Numbered from the stretch's first letter, positions 22,094 through 34,618 are shown. The stretch: DNA of 64,000 nt from Hordeum vulgare subsp. vulgare (GCF_904849725.1 NC_058518.1:215896741-215960740); one strand, 5' to 3'. Notes: generated from the letters alone by a model not told the origin. Program-made: numbers and translations.

Positions 22094-23280
22094 TCTCAGT
22101 GCTTCCTCTCCAAATGGGAGGAGGTGGAGGGGTATATATAGGCATTCCCCAAAATCCAACCCTTACAACATTATTTCCCAACTCGGTGACACCGAAATGA
22201 ATCTCGGTGGTACTGAGTTGCACTAAATGTGGCAACTTTTGAATTCTCGGTGAGACCGGTATATGAATCTCGGTTGTACCGATACGATGACCAAGAGAAG
22301 TTTCCAAATCTCAGTGAGACCGATTCCAATCTCAAAAATTCTTATTCTTGGAATTTATTCAATAGAAAGTTGGTCACATGCTTTCGATGGCACTGATATG
22401 AAACTTGGTGGTACCAAGAAATTAGGGTTTGGGCAAGGATGTGTCACTTGTAAAATCAGTAGGCCCGAGAGGGAAAACTTCGTGGCATCGATTTTCCTGG
22501 TTTGGCTTCGGACCGAGATATTTGTGGCAAAATGAGAGAATATTTTTGGTGGCTATCTCTCATCACTTGGGCAACCAATTTATCATAATACCTCACCCGC
22601 TTTTAATAATATTAGCTTTCCTATGGACTCAAAAGTGATTTCTCACAAATGCAAAATGTAGAGCCCTGTTGCTTGAAGCTAGAGCCAATCCTAATCATTT
22701 CCTTGCATCAAGGGGTTTCTCCTCACAATCATTTGGCTAATGCATCTTTGAACTTTTCTAAAATATACTTGGATGGAACCATTAGTTCAATGATACATAT
22801 GTTGTTACTAATTACCAAAACCACCTTAGGGAGCAATTGTGCTTTTAATCTTGCCTTTTTGTTATTGATAACAACATATATATCAAAGCTTCAACAAAAG
22901 ATATAATCCCTAACTAGCATCTTCGCTTTGAGAAATATGTGAAAAGCAAGAGCCCACCCTAAATTTGTCCACTATTTTAATTTGCATATATATGCAAATG
23001 CACAATCGATTAGGATCATGGGTCACTCTTCCATGTCACATACAACTTGGTGGGGCGCATAAAAGATATGAATGAATAGTAAAGCACATAACACCAAACA
23101 AATAAGTGATTGATCATCATGTAGATAGCTCACGTGTATAATGTAGTAGCATCAACAATCAAAGCGTATGCTCAAACACGAACGATTAAGTCATCCAAAA
23201 GACTAAAGGTTTTGAAAAAAACTAAATAGAGCAAAGAAAATGCAAAGCTCTTCCTCTCGGAGTCCTAATTGATCTATACA
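21375..23280 (-). repeat. Element F 3' LTR
   Basis: Plus-strand ends are TGTAGGATCC..GATCTATACA, so the LTR on the minus strand is TGTATAGATC..GGATCCTACA (1906 bp). The TATA region on the minus strand is cctatatatacccc near 22133, followed by a TG/CA microsatellite (22067-22092). The boundary at 23280 is set by the adjacent polypurine tract. Confidence 0.8.
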
Positions 23281-23296
23281 CTTCTCCCCCTTTTGC
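23281..23296 (-). promoter_or_regulatory. Polypurine tract of element F
   Basis: The minus strand reads GCAAAAGGGGGAGAAG immediately before the LTR start TGTATAGATC. Confidence 0.8.
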
Positions 23297-23818
23297 AACA
23301 AGTTACCAAAAAGTTCAAAGGTCTAGAACTAAACGTCTCTCTGGGCTCGATCTCATGCGATGGCAGTCGATGGAGTGGACAAAAGAGCATAAGTGAAAGC
23401 TTCTGCGGATGTCCCTAGAGCTGGAGGTGTAGACACTTTAAGTGCAGGAGCTCACGCTGAAGGTGCTAAAGCTTGAGATGATGAAGTTGGTCTTGCTTCC
23501 GAAACTGGTACAACTGCTGTCCTAGTCTGGGTCGTGAACTGAGAAGTCATGGGAAGAGGCGAATCTTCATCATTACTCCTCCAATGGTGAATCTGCACAA
23601 AATCAACTTCATGCTGGAGTTGCTGAAGAGTGGTGTGTCATCTTAACATCTAGGTCATGGAATTTTGTTTCCACAATCCTCTTAAGGCTCTTCTGGTTCA
23701 GCAAGATATCATAAATTGTCTTCACCATTCCTTGGATGGTGCTGACAAGAAAAGACATCTGCTCCTCTCTGGTCCCGAGCTGTGGAGCTGGTGTTGGAGC
23801 ATCTCTAGGTACCTCTAC

Positions 23819-25260
23819 CTATGCTGCCTCTGCTACCTCTATTGTTTCATGTGCTGAAGCCGAGCTGGGATGCCTAGAGTCCATCATAACTTTGTTATCC
23901 TCGAAATCTGGCTGGAGTGGCACATGCGTACGATCAAGTTGATGTGCATGCTTTCCAATCTTAGCATTGATGAGCACCTGAATAAATGGTGTATATCCAC
24001 AAGATCTCTTCTGATCTGCACCAGTCCTCCTGACAGTCTCTACTATGAAGTTCATCACTCAGAACTGGGTGTGGGTGTCTAGATGGTGCAGCATGTTAAT
24101 GGAATAACCTCTGATCATCTTATCATCTCCTGATTTTGGCATCAGGGTGTGTCTCATAATGGTGTTTGTAGTAGGTATTCCTGCTTGCCGAAAATTGACG
24201 CAACCAAACTTATGTGTCCTCACATACTTATGAGGCACTGGATTGTACATGTTTGACACGGAGTTATGATTCATCTTGGGTTCTAAGTACACTTCCAAAC
24301 CTCCTTGTGTATTTGGGGCACAAACGATAGTGGCCCACTCATCCATGATAGAATCGTACCAGTGACCTTGTGTCATCCAAACTATCGTTCCATCAGGATA
24401 AAAATGAGTAGTTGAATAGAATTGCATGATCATCTCATCATTCCACGTAGTCATCTTTCTGCCAAAAATATCTTCAGTATCAACTAGCCTGAAATTTTCT
24501 CTCACATGGGGGAAGTAGTTCTCATTGGACTTGATATATTCCCAATCAACATGTCACATGTCACTGACTAGAGGACTCATGTCAAGCAACACTAACTCAC
24601 AGAAATCTTGTTGCTTCTTAGTGTGAAAACGAAAATCAATAGCATTCTCCTAAAAGCATATGGATCTACGGATCTCCACACCTTCAAACCTTGATCCCTT
24701 ATCTTGTTCATATCCTCAACAATTGGATAAGCAACATTGTGCAATGGCATATGAGATCTCATTTTCATCAACAATGGTGCTTCTCCTTCTTCCTATGCAG
24801 CAAACTCTCGGATGCAGAGCCTTTGTTCTTCTCTGCTGGAAGAATGTCCTTGGTAGTCCTCTTGGAAGCTACAGGCTTCTTAGGAGCCGAAGGCTTGGGT
24901 GTAGACTTCTTCGACATAGCATCAGCCATAAGCTTCATCTTCTTAGTAGGAGGGGCATCAGTTGGAATCTGTTCCTCCTCTTCCTCAGTAGCTTTTGTTG
25001 GGGTTTCATACATAGAAGTTAGCCTTCCAACAACATGCACTACTCTCTTCCTGACTCTTTTCTGAGATGACTTCTTTGCAAGCCTAGAAGAATGGGCTCC
25101 AAGAGAGATCGTGAATCCTCTCTGAGTGGCCTTAGGAGCTCTCACATCATCAACTCTGGCATACTCCTTCCTCATAGTCTTCTTTTCTATGGTCTTCTGT
25201 TTCTGTTTGTGAGAAGAAATCTCCTGTGGGATAAAATTAGCATCTTCTCTATCTCAATTT
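23819..25260 (-). pseudogene. Element F post-pol ORF (Sire-type env-position protein), fragmented
   Basis: The minus strand holds a run of frames, 24768-25175, 24592-24774, 24059-24505 and 23819-24058, that read as one broken protein. The N-terminal part is strongly basic and serine/lysine-rich with several nuclear-localisation-like clusters (KKSSQKRVRKR, PPTKKMK). The middle and C-terminal parts are globular-looking (DWEYIKSNENYFPHVRENF, IVWMTQGHWYDSIMDEWATI, LEVYLEPKMNHNSVSNMYN). No membrane segment or signal peptide is visible. Maximus-type elements carry an extra ORF at this place; its role is unknown. Stops and small frameshifts separate the parts. Confidence 0.55.
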
Positions 25261-25509
25261 AGCTTCTTCTTGGACCTAGTAGCTGCCTTGGGCAAGCCAT
25301 GGGAGCTAGGTGTTCCTGGGTCAGAAGCTGTCCTCTCTGGACTTGTGCGTGAATCCATGTCAGCACTGGGCTCACTGAAGTTGTTCTGGCTATCCTATGA
25401 TCCTAACATACTGGCATACAGCAAAGCAAACAAGCACTTCCAGTGAAAATATTTAGAAGAGCTGGAAAACATGAGCATCACAAAAATCTGAAGTTTTGCA
25501 AAGATTTCA

Positions 25510-26431
25510 TGTCGGGGAAAACCAGCACCTACGGGAAACTCGAGGAGTCCCTTGATTGTTTGGCGGGCATAGAGAGGTATGGCGTCGAGAGCGGAGCTAG
25601 CGATCAACACTAGCAAGGTCCTTTTTACCCAGGTTCGGGCCACTTGGCGCGTAAAACCCTACTCCTGCTTAGTTTGTATTGTGTGCTTATTGTAGGATTG
25701 TTCTGTACAGTAATTTGGCACGTGATTAGAGAGTCTCTGATCAACAAAAGGTACAACACCTAAGAATGAGCTTTGGGCCGCCTTTTATAGGCAAAGGGGT
25801 CACCAACAATATGCTCATGGGATGTACAGTGAACAATGTTCACCGCTCTACTTCGTTGGTGGTGCCAGGGGTAGTAAATGCCTGTTCTGACCCCTGACCT
25901 GCCGCAAGATGGTTGCGACATGTACCTAGGTGAATGGACACCTGGGCCTTGTGCTGGCACATGAGGGGTGCGCTGAAGCGGTCGGATTGTGGTAGAAACT
26001 GGTGGGGACACCTGGCGAGCGAACAGGGACTTGCTGGCCTGTAGTCTCCATTGGGTGACTTGGTCACCTCCCGGCAAGGAAGGCTTGTCGGGGGCCTTGA
26101 ACACTTCCCCAGCAAGGAGGGCTTGTTGGGGCCCTCACCAGTCTGTGCGAGCCTTCCCTGCAAGGGAAGCTTGGCCGGGTCTTACTAATCTTCGGGTAGT
26201 CTTCCCGGCAAAGCGGTCTTGCCGAGGCCTTGGGAATCTTCTCGGCAAGGAGGGCTTCCGGGGCCTTGCGTCTGGATCCCTTGGATTCCACACCCCTGGC
26301 CAAGGGCGTGGCCTTGGACTGCCTTGGATAGCTTTCCTACTACTCTTCCCGACACACCGCTGTCGGGGGTGTTGTTGATGCCCGTGCACAAGTCTGGGGC
26401 ACAAGGGACCCTAGTCTCTAGTGCATCGACA
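25510..26431 (-). mobile_element. Element H: solo LTR, relative of element D
   Basis: Minus-strand LTR TGTCGATGCACTAGAGACTA..GGTTTTCCCCGACA (922 bp). Its start resembles the D LTR start (TGTCGGTGCACTAAAGACTA) and it carries the same TATA block (25783-25789 on the minus strand, 279 bases from the LTR end). Flanks are tttca (25505-25509) and tttga (26432-26436), a TSD with one mismatch. With no internal region it is a solo LTR left by recombination between two LTRs. Confidence 0.78.
25783..25789 (-). promoter_or_regulatory. TATA box in solo LTR H
   Basis: The minus strand reads ggtgacccctttgcctataa followed by aaggcgg, the block also present in C and D. Confidence 0.7.
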
Positions 26432-28073
26432 TTTGAACTCTCAGAAATTATGTTTAATATTTAGCAAAAAGGGATTTCGGTTCCATCGAGTCGATATTTT
26501 TAGTTCCACCGAGACTGACATTCTCCTAAACATAAACTTGGCATCCCTTTTCAATTTCACCGAAAAGGGAAACTCGGTTTCACCGAGAATGTTCTCACTA
26601 GCCCTAAAACAAAATCGATATGACCGTCTTTTCTGAACCCGTGACACCGAGATTTTGTTTTCCGGATGGCTAACCCTAAGTTCTTCAGCGTTCTCTAATC
26701 TATAGGAAGTATCTTATGGATAGAATTTTGCAATCGTGGACAGAATTCAGCAAAGCCAATTTGCGCACAAATCGGAGATGGGAGCGTAAAGAGGGCCCAG
26801 ATCCATTCCCTAGCTTGGTGTCGGATACACTACGGCAAAGACAGAGGCAAAGATTTCTGTCGACAGCGAAGATTATCGTGGCAAGGGCGCACAGGAGAGC
26901 CGGTGATGTCCTAAGGACCAGGGCTCGACAGCAAGGAGGTGCAGTAGGCAATGTTTCAATATGTATTTCAAACGTCGGGTTCCGTAGAATATATACCCCC
27001 TATATGTCGATGACACCGAGTTGGAATATTCAGTTCCACCGAGTTCCATACCTGTCAGCGGGAAGTGAAACTCGATGTGGCCGAAAAGAACAAATCGGTG
27101 GTACCGAGATAAGAAAACCTAATCAACCCTAGGCTTCGGTGGGACCGATTTTTTAGGTTGGTCACACCAATTTGCCTTTGGGAATTTTTGTAAGTCAGGC
27201 CTTGTCGGGATGGATCTTTGAGTGCTCCTCACATAGAGTGTCCCTAAAGTTCTTGCTCAAATTTTTTCATGCAGCATGAATAGAATTTGAGACGAGAAAG
27301 CATAGATAGCTGGAGAGATGTACTTAGGCATTCATGTATCTCCAATTGGCCAAATAAAATAGAAAGCCAAAGATCAATTGGATATCCTCGAAGGCAAAAT
27401 ATGCTTACCAACATGCTCACACAATAAGATGTCAAATAAAACATGGTGAACATGCACAAACACTCTAGTATCTACCAAGCACTTTGGCAATGAGGAAGTC
27501 ATCTATATATGAGTATAGTGACTTAGGTGCCAAGCAAGAATACTTGATCGTAGGTCATACTCATCGTTTAAGCACAAGTGGGGTTACCACTTTTACATCA
27601 AGCTTTCAGTGTGTTCACATCTTTAAGAGATGCTTATACTCAAGTCTTAGAGCCAATCTCCCCCTTGATGTGACAGCCCCCCTAAGACGGACAAACTAAC
27701 CTTGGGTTTTGTTCTAGAAGACTTCAAGCATGTGTAGTAGTGGTGGATGCTCATTGTTGATGAAGATCATCTTTAGTTCGGAGCACTCCTTGTTATTTCT
27801 TACTATTATCACCTACATGGGTTAGTCCCAAAGCACAAGGAACATATGGAAGGATATCTATGGACATGGAATGAAATGCATGTGATCTGATGTCCAAATA
27901 TACATTATTTACCTTGTCCCTTGCTTACCTATGCGGGAATGCGTGACTCCTTGAACTAATGCATATGGTTGGAGTTAATTGCATATAGTTCTTGCCAAAA
28001 TTAATAAGAATGGATTTCATTGGCGGAGTCACCCCTCAAGAACTCTTCTAGTTCTTCATCTTGGGGACCCACA
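26432..28073 (-). other. Element F internal non-coding region where pol would be expected
   Basis: About 1.6 kb. The part 26440-27200 is dotted with short ggtgggaccga/tcggtttcaccgag motifs like those in the F LTRs. The rest is AT-rich. No integrase, RT or RNase H motif is seen on either strand. Confidence 0.5.
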
Positions 28074-30121
28074 TCAACTTGATGGGGATCTATGGATTGG
28101 TGGTAGCATTAGATGAAGTGATGCTAGAATTGTCCTTGGGAATCCACTTGACCTCGGCTTGGGGTTCTTCCTCAAACGAGTCAATCTCCTCCTAAAGCTT
28201 TCCCTTGCCCTTGTGGTCTTGTGGTAAAGGTCATATTCACACCTTGTTCCCTTGGGGAGAGTAGGATCATACTTCTCCTTTTGGGGAACAAACTTCGGTA
28301 TGGCATATTGACGTTCTTCCCATTCAAATCCCTTGGCATTGAAGTAGCCAACACCTTGCTTCTTCTGATGTCCTCCTTGCTTGCACACAATTTCCTCAAA
28401 TTGCTTACATCTGAAAATACTTTTGAAGACAGCTCTCTCTAGAATTACTTTCAATAAATCATTTTCTTTCTCAAGTGTAATTTGTCTAAGAGAATCATTA
28501 CTGGAATCAAGAGAGCCACTAGTAAGAACATCATTTGATTTAGCTTTAGCATTGTTTTTACTAGACGAAGAAACTTTCTTGCCTTTGTTACTAGTGTTCT
28601 TAGGTTTAACTTGTGGAACAAAAATAGACAAGAGTAATCATTTTTCTAGATAAGAGGAACAATTCTTTCAAAGATCAGCATTGATTGCTTTTAGAAACTC
28701 ATGCTCCTCATCTAATTTAGTTTCTCGAAGCATAGCTTCTCATGAGTTCTTGCAAGCTCTCTATGATATTTTAGAGTAGTTTCATGAGCTAACTGAAGTG
28801 TTCAATTCTTTAGTTAGTCGTTCAATCTCTTTCTTTTCATGTTCATTCGACTTCTCTTGACTACCATGATTATTATCAAGTTCACTTTCAATGTTAACAC
28901 TAGTCTTATCAAAGAGCCAGTCATCCTGTCCAAATAGGTCATCCGCATCACTATCAAAGTCAAAATACTCTAGGTGTGATACATTGGGGCCTTTTCCCAT
29001 GAAGCAGTTTCTTGTCCCTTCATTTTGTGAATCAAATAAGTCATAGGAGTTGGAGGAAATGAGTGCAAGACCGACAATTCCTTCATCTTGACTATAGTCG
29101 GAGTCGGAGTGGTATCTTCTCTCGGATTGATTATCGGAATCGGAGGCAGAAATCCATTCACCAACATGAGCTTGATGTCTTCTTCTTGAGCTACTCTTGG
29201 TGTACTTGTACTTCTTCTCCAATTCCTTGCCTCTTTGGGAGTGTCTTCATTCATAACGATCTTCTCTACTCCTCTATCTACGATGAGACTCATCTCTTGA
29301 GCTTCGTATTCTAGGTGACTCTTCTCTTCGTTTGTGGGGAGCCAAGCTTTCCACAATTATAGGAGTTCCTTTCACGACTAGATGAACACTTCTCATCATA
29401 TCTTCATTGGTAACAAGGTTTTCATTTGAAGTAGAGAGAGCATCACTTGAAGCTTTGTAAGCACCACTTGACTTGTTGCGCAACTAATCTTTGTCCATGA
29501 GTGACATTTCATGGGAAACAATGCGTCCAATGACTTTAGTTGGCCTGAGATCCTTGTAGTTTGGCATCATTTGGATCAATGTGCACACTGTGTCATATCT
29601 TCCGACCAAGGCTCTAAGTATGTTCTTGATGATTATTTTGTTGATCAACTCTTCACTTCCTAAGACAACAATCTTATTTGTGAAGAGAGCTAGCCTAGAG
29701 TACATCTCAGCGACTCCTTAACCATCCTTCATCTTGAGCTTGATAAGCTGACTTTGAAACACATCCAACTTAGATTCCCTGACAGAATAAGTACCTTTGT
29801 GCAAATCAATCAAAGTATCCCAAGTTTCCTTTGAATTCTCAAGACGGCTGATTTTGTTGAATTCTTCGGGGCACAAGCAATTGAACAGGATGTCACGGGT
29901 TTGAGAATTGTATTGCAACATCTTCAATTCTTCTATTATCGCAGCACGATCTGGTTCTCTCCTTCTCCGAAAAAATCACCTTGCACACCAACACAAACAA
30001 TATCCCAAATAGTAGGATTATAACCATGATTATGCATTTTCATCTTATGCTACCAACTAGCAAAGTTTGTACCATCAAAATATGGATCTCTACGGTGATA
30101 ATTTCCCTCACTAGACGCCAT
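28074..30121 (-). pseudogene. gag: Element F Gag (Copia UBN2 type)
   Basis: Start ATG at 30121 (ATGGCGTCTAGTGAGGG on the minus strand), 40 bases after the primer binding site. The UBN2/gag-polypeptide domain lies at about 29930-29480 (LKMLQYNSQTRDILFNCLCP, ETWDTLIDLHKGT, VREKLDVFQ-type segment, IIKNILRALVGRYDTVCTLI). It is followed by a charged low-complexity middle (SSRRRHQAHVGEWISASDSD, FDFDSDADDLF) and a lysine-rich coiled-coil part (28631-28330). A clear CCHC knuckle is not visible. Stops, for example at about 29716 and 29483, and several frameshifts break it. A second copy of the same gag is at 56220-57131. Confidence 0.72.
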
Positions 30122-30160
30122 ATTCTCCTAGGTTGTGAAACCAATGCAACGGAGACCAAA

Positions 30161-30174
30161 GCTCTAATACCAAT
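30161..30174 (-). promoter_or_regulatory. Primer binding site of element F (initiator tRNA-Met type)
   Basis: The minus strand reads ATTGGTATTAGAGC directly after the LTR end; TGGTATCAGAGC is the usual plant Copia site, so there is one substitution. Confidence 0.8.
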
Positions 30175-31618
30175 TGTAGGATCTGAAGTATGTCTAGAGG
30201 GGGGGGGGATTAGACTACTTGACAAAACAAAACTTACCCTTTTCCCAATTTTAGTTGTGGGCCAGTTTTAGCAATTATGACTAGTCAAGTTCACCCTACA
30301 CATGCATATCTACGTGTATAATAGTTGAAAGTAAAGACATGCAAATGGAATGTTTAGGGTAAGGAAGGAAGATCAAACACAAAGTTTGACACGGTGAATT
30401 TTTGCGTGGTTCCGATAGGTGGTGTTATCTTACGTCCATGTTAGTGGAGACTTCAACGCATGGAGGGAAATGGCTACGAGATTCGATGGGGGGCTTCACC
30501 CGCTAGGGGTCCACGAAGAAATAGCCTTGTATATTCTATCATGGCTTACGTCTACACATGACTAGCCTCACTCACGGTAGATCCTCACGAAGTAGGAGGA
30601 TCCCAAGGGACACGTAACAAATCTAGGAGGTACCACCATCCAAAAGGGAATAGATGTGGTAGAACGATGAACTCCTTGGGAATGCTTCAAAAGATAGTCT
30701 CCTCAACACTCAACCAATCTCTCACAGATTTGGTATGGGTAGGAGAGATTAATTTTGGGGAAAGCAACTTGGGGAGGCTAGAGATCAAGTTTAAAACGGT
30801 AGGATTGGAATCTCTTGTTCTCAACACATGAGTAGGTGGCTGTCTCTCAGAAAAATGGATGTGGCAAGTGTGTGTGTGTTCTGAGTGCTTCCTGTGCAAA
30901 TGAGAGGAGGTGGACGGGTATATATAGGCATCCCCCAAATTCCAACTGTTACAACTTTTTTGCCCAAATATGAATATCAGTGGTACTAATGTGCACTAAA
31001 TATGGCAACTTTTGAATTCTCGGTGAGACCGATATATGAATCTCGATGGTACCGATACGATGACCTAGAATAGTTTCCAAATCTCGGTGAAACGATTCCA
31101 ATATTGGAAATTCCAATCCTTGGAATTTGCTCAACAGAAAGTTGGTCACATGCTTTCGGTGGCGCCGATAAGGAACTTGGTGGTATCGAGATATTAGGGT
31201 TTGGCAAAGGATATGTCACTGGGAAAATTGGTATGGCAGAGTGGGAAAACTTGGTGGCACCTATTTTGCTGGTTTGGCTTGGGACAGAGATATTTGTGGG
31301 AGAACGAGTGAATATTTTTGGTGGCTATCTCTGAGCACTAGAGCAACAAATTCATTATAAGACCTCACCCCCTTTTAATAGTATTGGTGTTCCTGTGGAC
31401 TCATAAGTTATTTCTCACAAATGTGAAATGTAGAGTTCTCGTGCTTGAAGCTTGAACCATTCTTGTTCCTTTCCTTGCATCAAGGGGTTTCTTCTCACAA
31501 TCCTTTGGCCAATGCATCTTCGAACTTTTCTGAAATATACTTGGATAGAATCATTAATTCAGTGATACATATGTTGTTATTAATTACCAAAAACACCTCA
31601 GGGAGAAATTGTGCTTTC
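30175..31618 (-). repeat. Element F 5' LTR, truncated
   Basis: Colinear with 21375 to about 22850 of the 3' LTR. It breaks at about 31618, after gggagaaattgtgctttca, so roughly 430 bases at the U3 start are missing. The sequence then continues as element E gag without a TSD. Confidence 0.78.
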
Positions 31619-31629
31619 ACTTCCTAGTA

Positions 31630-32650
31630 GCCAACCTTACAAGGAGGGATTCCTGGCGTTCACCCGCGAGCTGCAGCAAGTCCGCTAGCGCTCCAGTAGG
31701 GCCTTCAAGCCGGAGTTGCCGGTAAAATACGACAACAATATTAGTCCAACAGAGTTCCTGAGCATCTACACCATTGCAGTGCAGGTTGCCAGGGGATGAG
31801 ACAAGAAGGTGCTTGCCCACTATTTCCCGTTGGCACTCAAGCCCAACGTGAGGAGTTGGCTGATGAACCTGCGGGAAGGGTCCATCTCCTCTTGGGAAGA
31901 TCTGTGAAACCAGTTCGTTGGAGCTTACCATGGGGGCCACAAGCTCCCTGGGCAGCCCAGCGATCTCCACGTACTCAACGAGTAAGAAGGTGATACCCTC
32001 CTTAAGTACATCCAGAAGTTCAACCACATGCAACACAAAATCCCGGACATCTAGCCAAACGCGGATATTGCTGCATTTCACACCAACATACCCAATCGCC
32101 GCATGCGGGAGGAGATGAGCATCAACAAGGTGTGGGACATTGCAGAGCTCTACACTTTGGCCGACAAGTGCACACGGGTTAAAGTAGGAAGAAGGCTCCC
32201 CAGGGAGGACGCTGGTGCGGAGGTCGACTCCGACGATGACGAGAACACACCCGCCTACTCAAAGAATGGACACAACTACAACAAGGAGGGCAAATAAAAT
32301 GTAGTGGTGGCTATCGAGAGCTCGGGCGAGCCTAACGCCGACAAGAAGGCCAAATCAGAGGATTTCAGCAAGGACTTTGGCGTTTTCTCCGGGGACGATG
32401 AAGCCGCAATAGGCGAGAAGACCGGCAAGACAGACAGCACAATCCACCTCCCCAAGGGCCACGACATCATCGAATGCCACCAAGTAGAACAACTTGCTGA
32501 GGAGTAGAAGCAAGATTTCAAAAGGCACGACAAGGAGAATGGCTAAGATGGTGTCACTGGATCCAACAAAAAGAGCCGCAATTTCCGAGGTAGCCGCCGC
32601 AGCAAGGCCAAACAACAACAAGAGAAGAGTATTGGAGGTCGAGAACAAAT
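31630..32650 (+). pseudogene. gag: Element E Gag
   Basis: One frame can be followed through about seven stops: ELQQVR-stop, FKPELPVKYDNNISPTEFLS, VLAHYFPLALKPNVRSWLMN, YHGGHKLPGQPSDLHVLNE, LKYIQKFNHMQHKIPDI, RMREEMSINKVWDIAELYTL. This is the classic Gypsy Gag capsid order (WL..L and N..F..YHG equivalents). An acidic linker and a basic glutamine-rich stretch follow. The N-terminal part is missing. Non-functional. Confidence 0.75.
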
Positions 32651-34618
32651 GGTAATAATGACAATGATGAGGATGAGGAGGAATCCGAGAAGCAATAATT
32701 CGAGAAGGAAATGGATGCTATGTGCATTGACGAAGGCGAATCTTTGCACTCCTCCCACATGCAGCTCAAAGCAACGGGTCTGTGAAGTCAATGCAGCCGA
32801 ACCAACGGTAGAAGCAAGGAAACCCCTCAAGTGGTCTAACACTACAATCATCTTCAACGTTGAGGACCACCCTTCACGCATCACCGCTGTCAGGTGCATG
32901 CCATTGTTGGTCTCACCAACAATTCAAAACCTCAGAGTCACTAAGACTTTGGTCGATAGTGGGGCTGGCCTGAACCTAATTTTGCCCGATGTGATCAAGC
33001 GGCTGTAGATCCCCGAGTCAGCCCCCAAACCAATGGGCTCCCTTAAAGGAGTGGACGTGGGGAGATATCAGCCAAATAGGAATATAAACATTTTGGTCAC
33101 ATTTGGTAGCGATCTCCTTTTCAGGACAGAGAGGGTTGTCTTCGACGTCGCCAAGATGTCACTGCCATACAATGGAATCATGGGCCGTCCGACACTTGCA
33201 AAGTTCATGGCAACATCCCACCATGCCTACAACACCCTTAAGATGCCAGGGCCGATGAGCATCATCACCTTCCATGCTGACAAGAAGTACGCAGTCCTCT
33301 CGTCGACAAGATCTACCGGGAGGCAGTTGCAGCGTCCCCCGATGAGGCACCAGCTCCTGTCGGTAAAAACCCAAGAGGGAAGAACAAGTTCAAGACTTCC
33401 GGCAATACTCCTGATGAATCAGGGAAGCGCACCGCTGAGCGCAGCTCGCCCGTCATTGACCCACCTGAGAGTTCTTCCACCGGGAGCAAGAAAAGTAAAG
33501 TGACAATCCCAAGACGAAGCCAGTGGTTGCACGAGAGGATCGTGAGGGAGGTACTTCCACCATACGTGTCACCCTTGAAAGCAAATTGGAAAGCGCGCTC
33601 GTGTCCTTCCTGTGGGGGAATGTCAACGTGTTTGCCTGGCAACCATCTAACATCCCCGGTGTTCCTAGGGTGGTGATCGAGCACCACCTTGCTGTCTGTC
33701 CTCATGCGCGCTCCGTCAAGCAGAACGTCCAGAAATAAGCACTAGAGAGACAAGAGTTTATTTCCAAAGAGATTAAAAGTTGGAAGCAGCACGGCAAGTC
33801 AGGGGTGTGCTCCACCCAAAATGGCAAGCAAACCCCATGGTGGTGCGCAAGGCAAGCCGGAAGTGAAGGCTTTGCATCGAATTCATACATGTCAACAAGG
33901 CTTGCCCAAAAGACCCCTTCACCTTGCCGTGCATCACAAAATAGTGGACACAACAGCCGGCTGCGACCTGTTGCTGTTTCTTGATACCTACTCTGGTTAT
34001 CATCAGATGTTCATGGCCGAGGAGGACGAAGAGAAAACAATATTCAACACCCACTATGGCACATACTTCTTCACGCGCCTGCCTTTTGGCCTGAAAAGTG
34101 CAGCTTCAGCGTTTGGAAGGGCCGTCTAGATTGGTCTTGGACCACAACTACACATAAAAGTGGAGGCCTACATGAAGGACATTGTAGTCAAGACCAAGGA
34201 CAAAACCACACTTGTCCAAGATCTAGAAGTGACCTTTGCAAATTTGCGCCAAATTAACTTGAAGCTCAACCTCGAGAAGTGTGTGTTCGGGGCCCCATTA
34301 GGCAAGCTCCTCAGTTTATTCATACCTCAGTGCGGGATAGAAGTCAACCCCACCAAGATTCAGGTGAGCGAGCAACTGGAGGTACCGAAGTGTGTCAAGG
34401 ACATACGCTGACTGGCGGATTATGTCGCTGCCCTCAGCAGGTTCATCTCCAAATCCGTAGAGCACGCCCTGCCATGTTTCAAGGTCCTGAAGAAGGCAGG
34501 CCCAATGACATGGACTCCGGAAGGAGAGGTAGCATTGCAAGACCTGAATAAGTACCTATCCTCGCCCGGTCCTAGTCACACCCAAGCCTGAGGAACGAAC
34601 CAGGTGGTTAGTGCTACA
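32651..34618 (+). pseudogene. pol: Element E protease and reverse transcriptase
   Basis: Protease: TLVDSGAGLNLILPDVIKRL (about 32947-33005, catalytic DSGA), then NGIMGRPTLAKFMA near 33170-33210, the Tat-type second block. RT: DLLLFLDTYSGYHQMFMAEE (about 33966-34025), LPFGLKSAASAFGRAV, and the catalytic box YMKDIVVKTKD (about 34171-34203), where the family has Y-x-DD. The first catalytic aspartate is lysine here, so RT is dead. LNLEKCVFGAPLGKLLSLF and a connection segment follow, to about 34618. At least four stops, including CAG-to-TAG types at 33006 and 34127. Confidence 0.8.

Larger units (their letters stand above)
21375..31618 (-). mobile_element. Element F: Sire-lineage (Maximus-like) Copia element, pol-less, 5' LTR truncated
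   Basis: Minus-strand element. Its 3' LTR is 21375-23280 and its 5' LTR is 30175-31618, with the 5' LTR cut short at its far end. It has an initiator-Met-type primer binding site (30161-30174), a UBN2-type Gag (28074-30121), a post-pol ORF (about 23819-25260) and a polypurine tract abutting the 3' LTR. No integrase, RT or RNase H motif is visible between gag and the post-pol ORF; that interval holds unrecognised AT-rich DNA and a solo LTR (H). LTR start and end strings match my memory of Maximus from Triticeae. Confidence 0.8.

Noticed and set aside
22871..22876. An earlier end for the F 3' LTR at acaaca
   Set aside because: The polypurine tract lies at 23281-23296 next to gatctataca, giving a better TGTA..TACA terminus at 23280.
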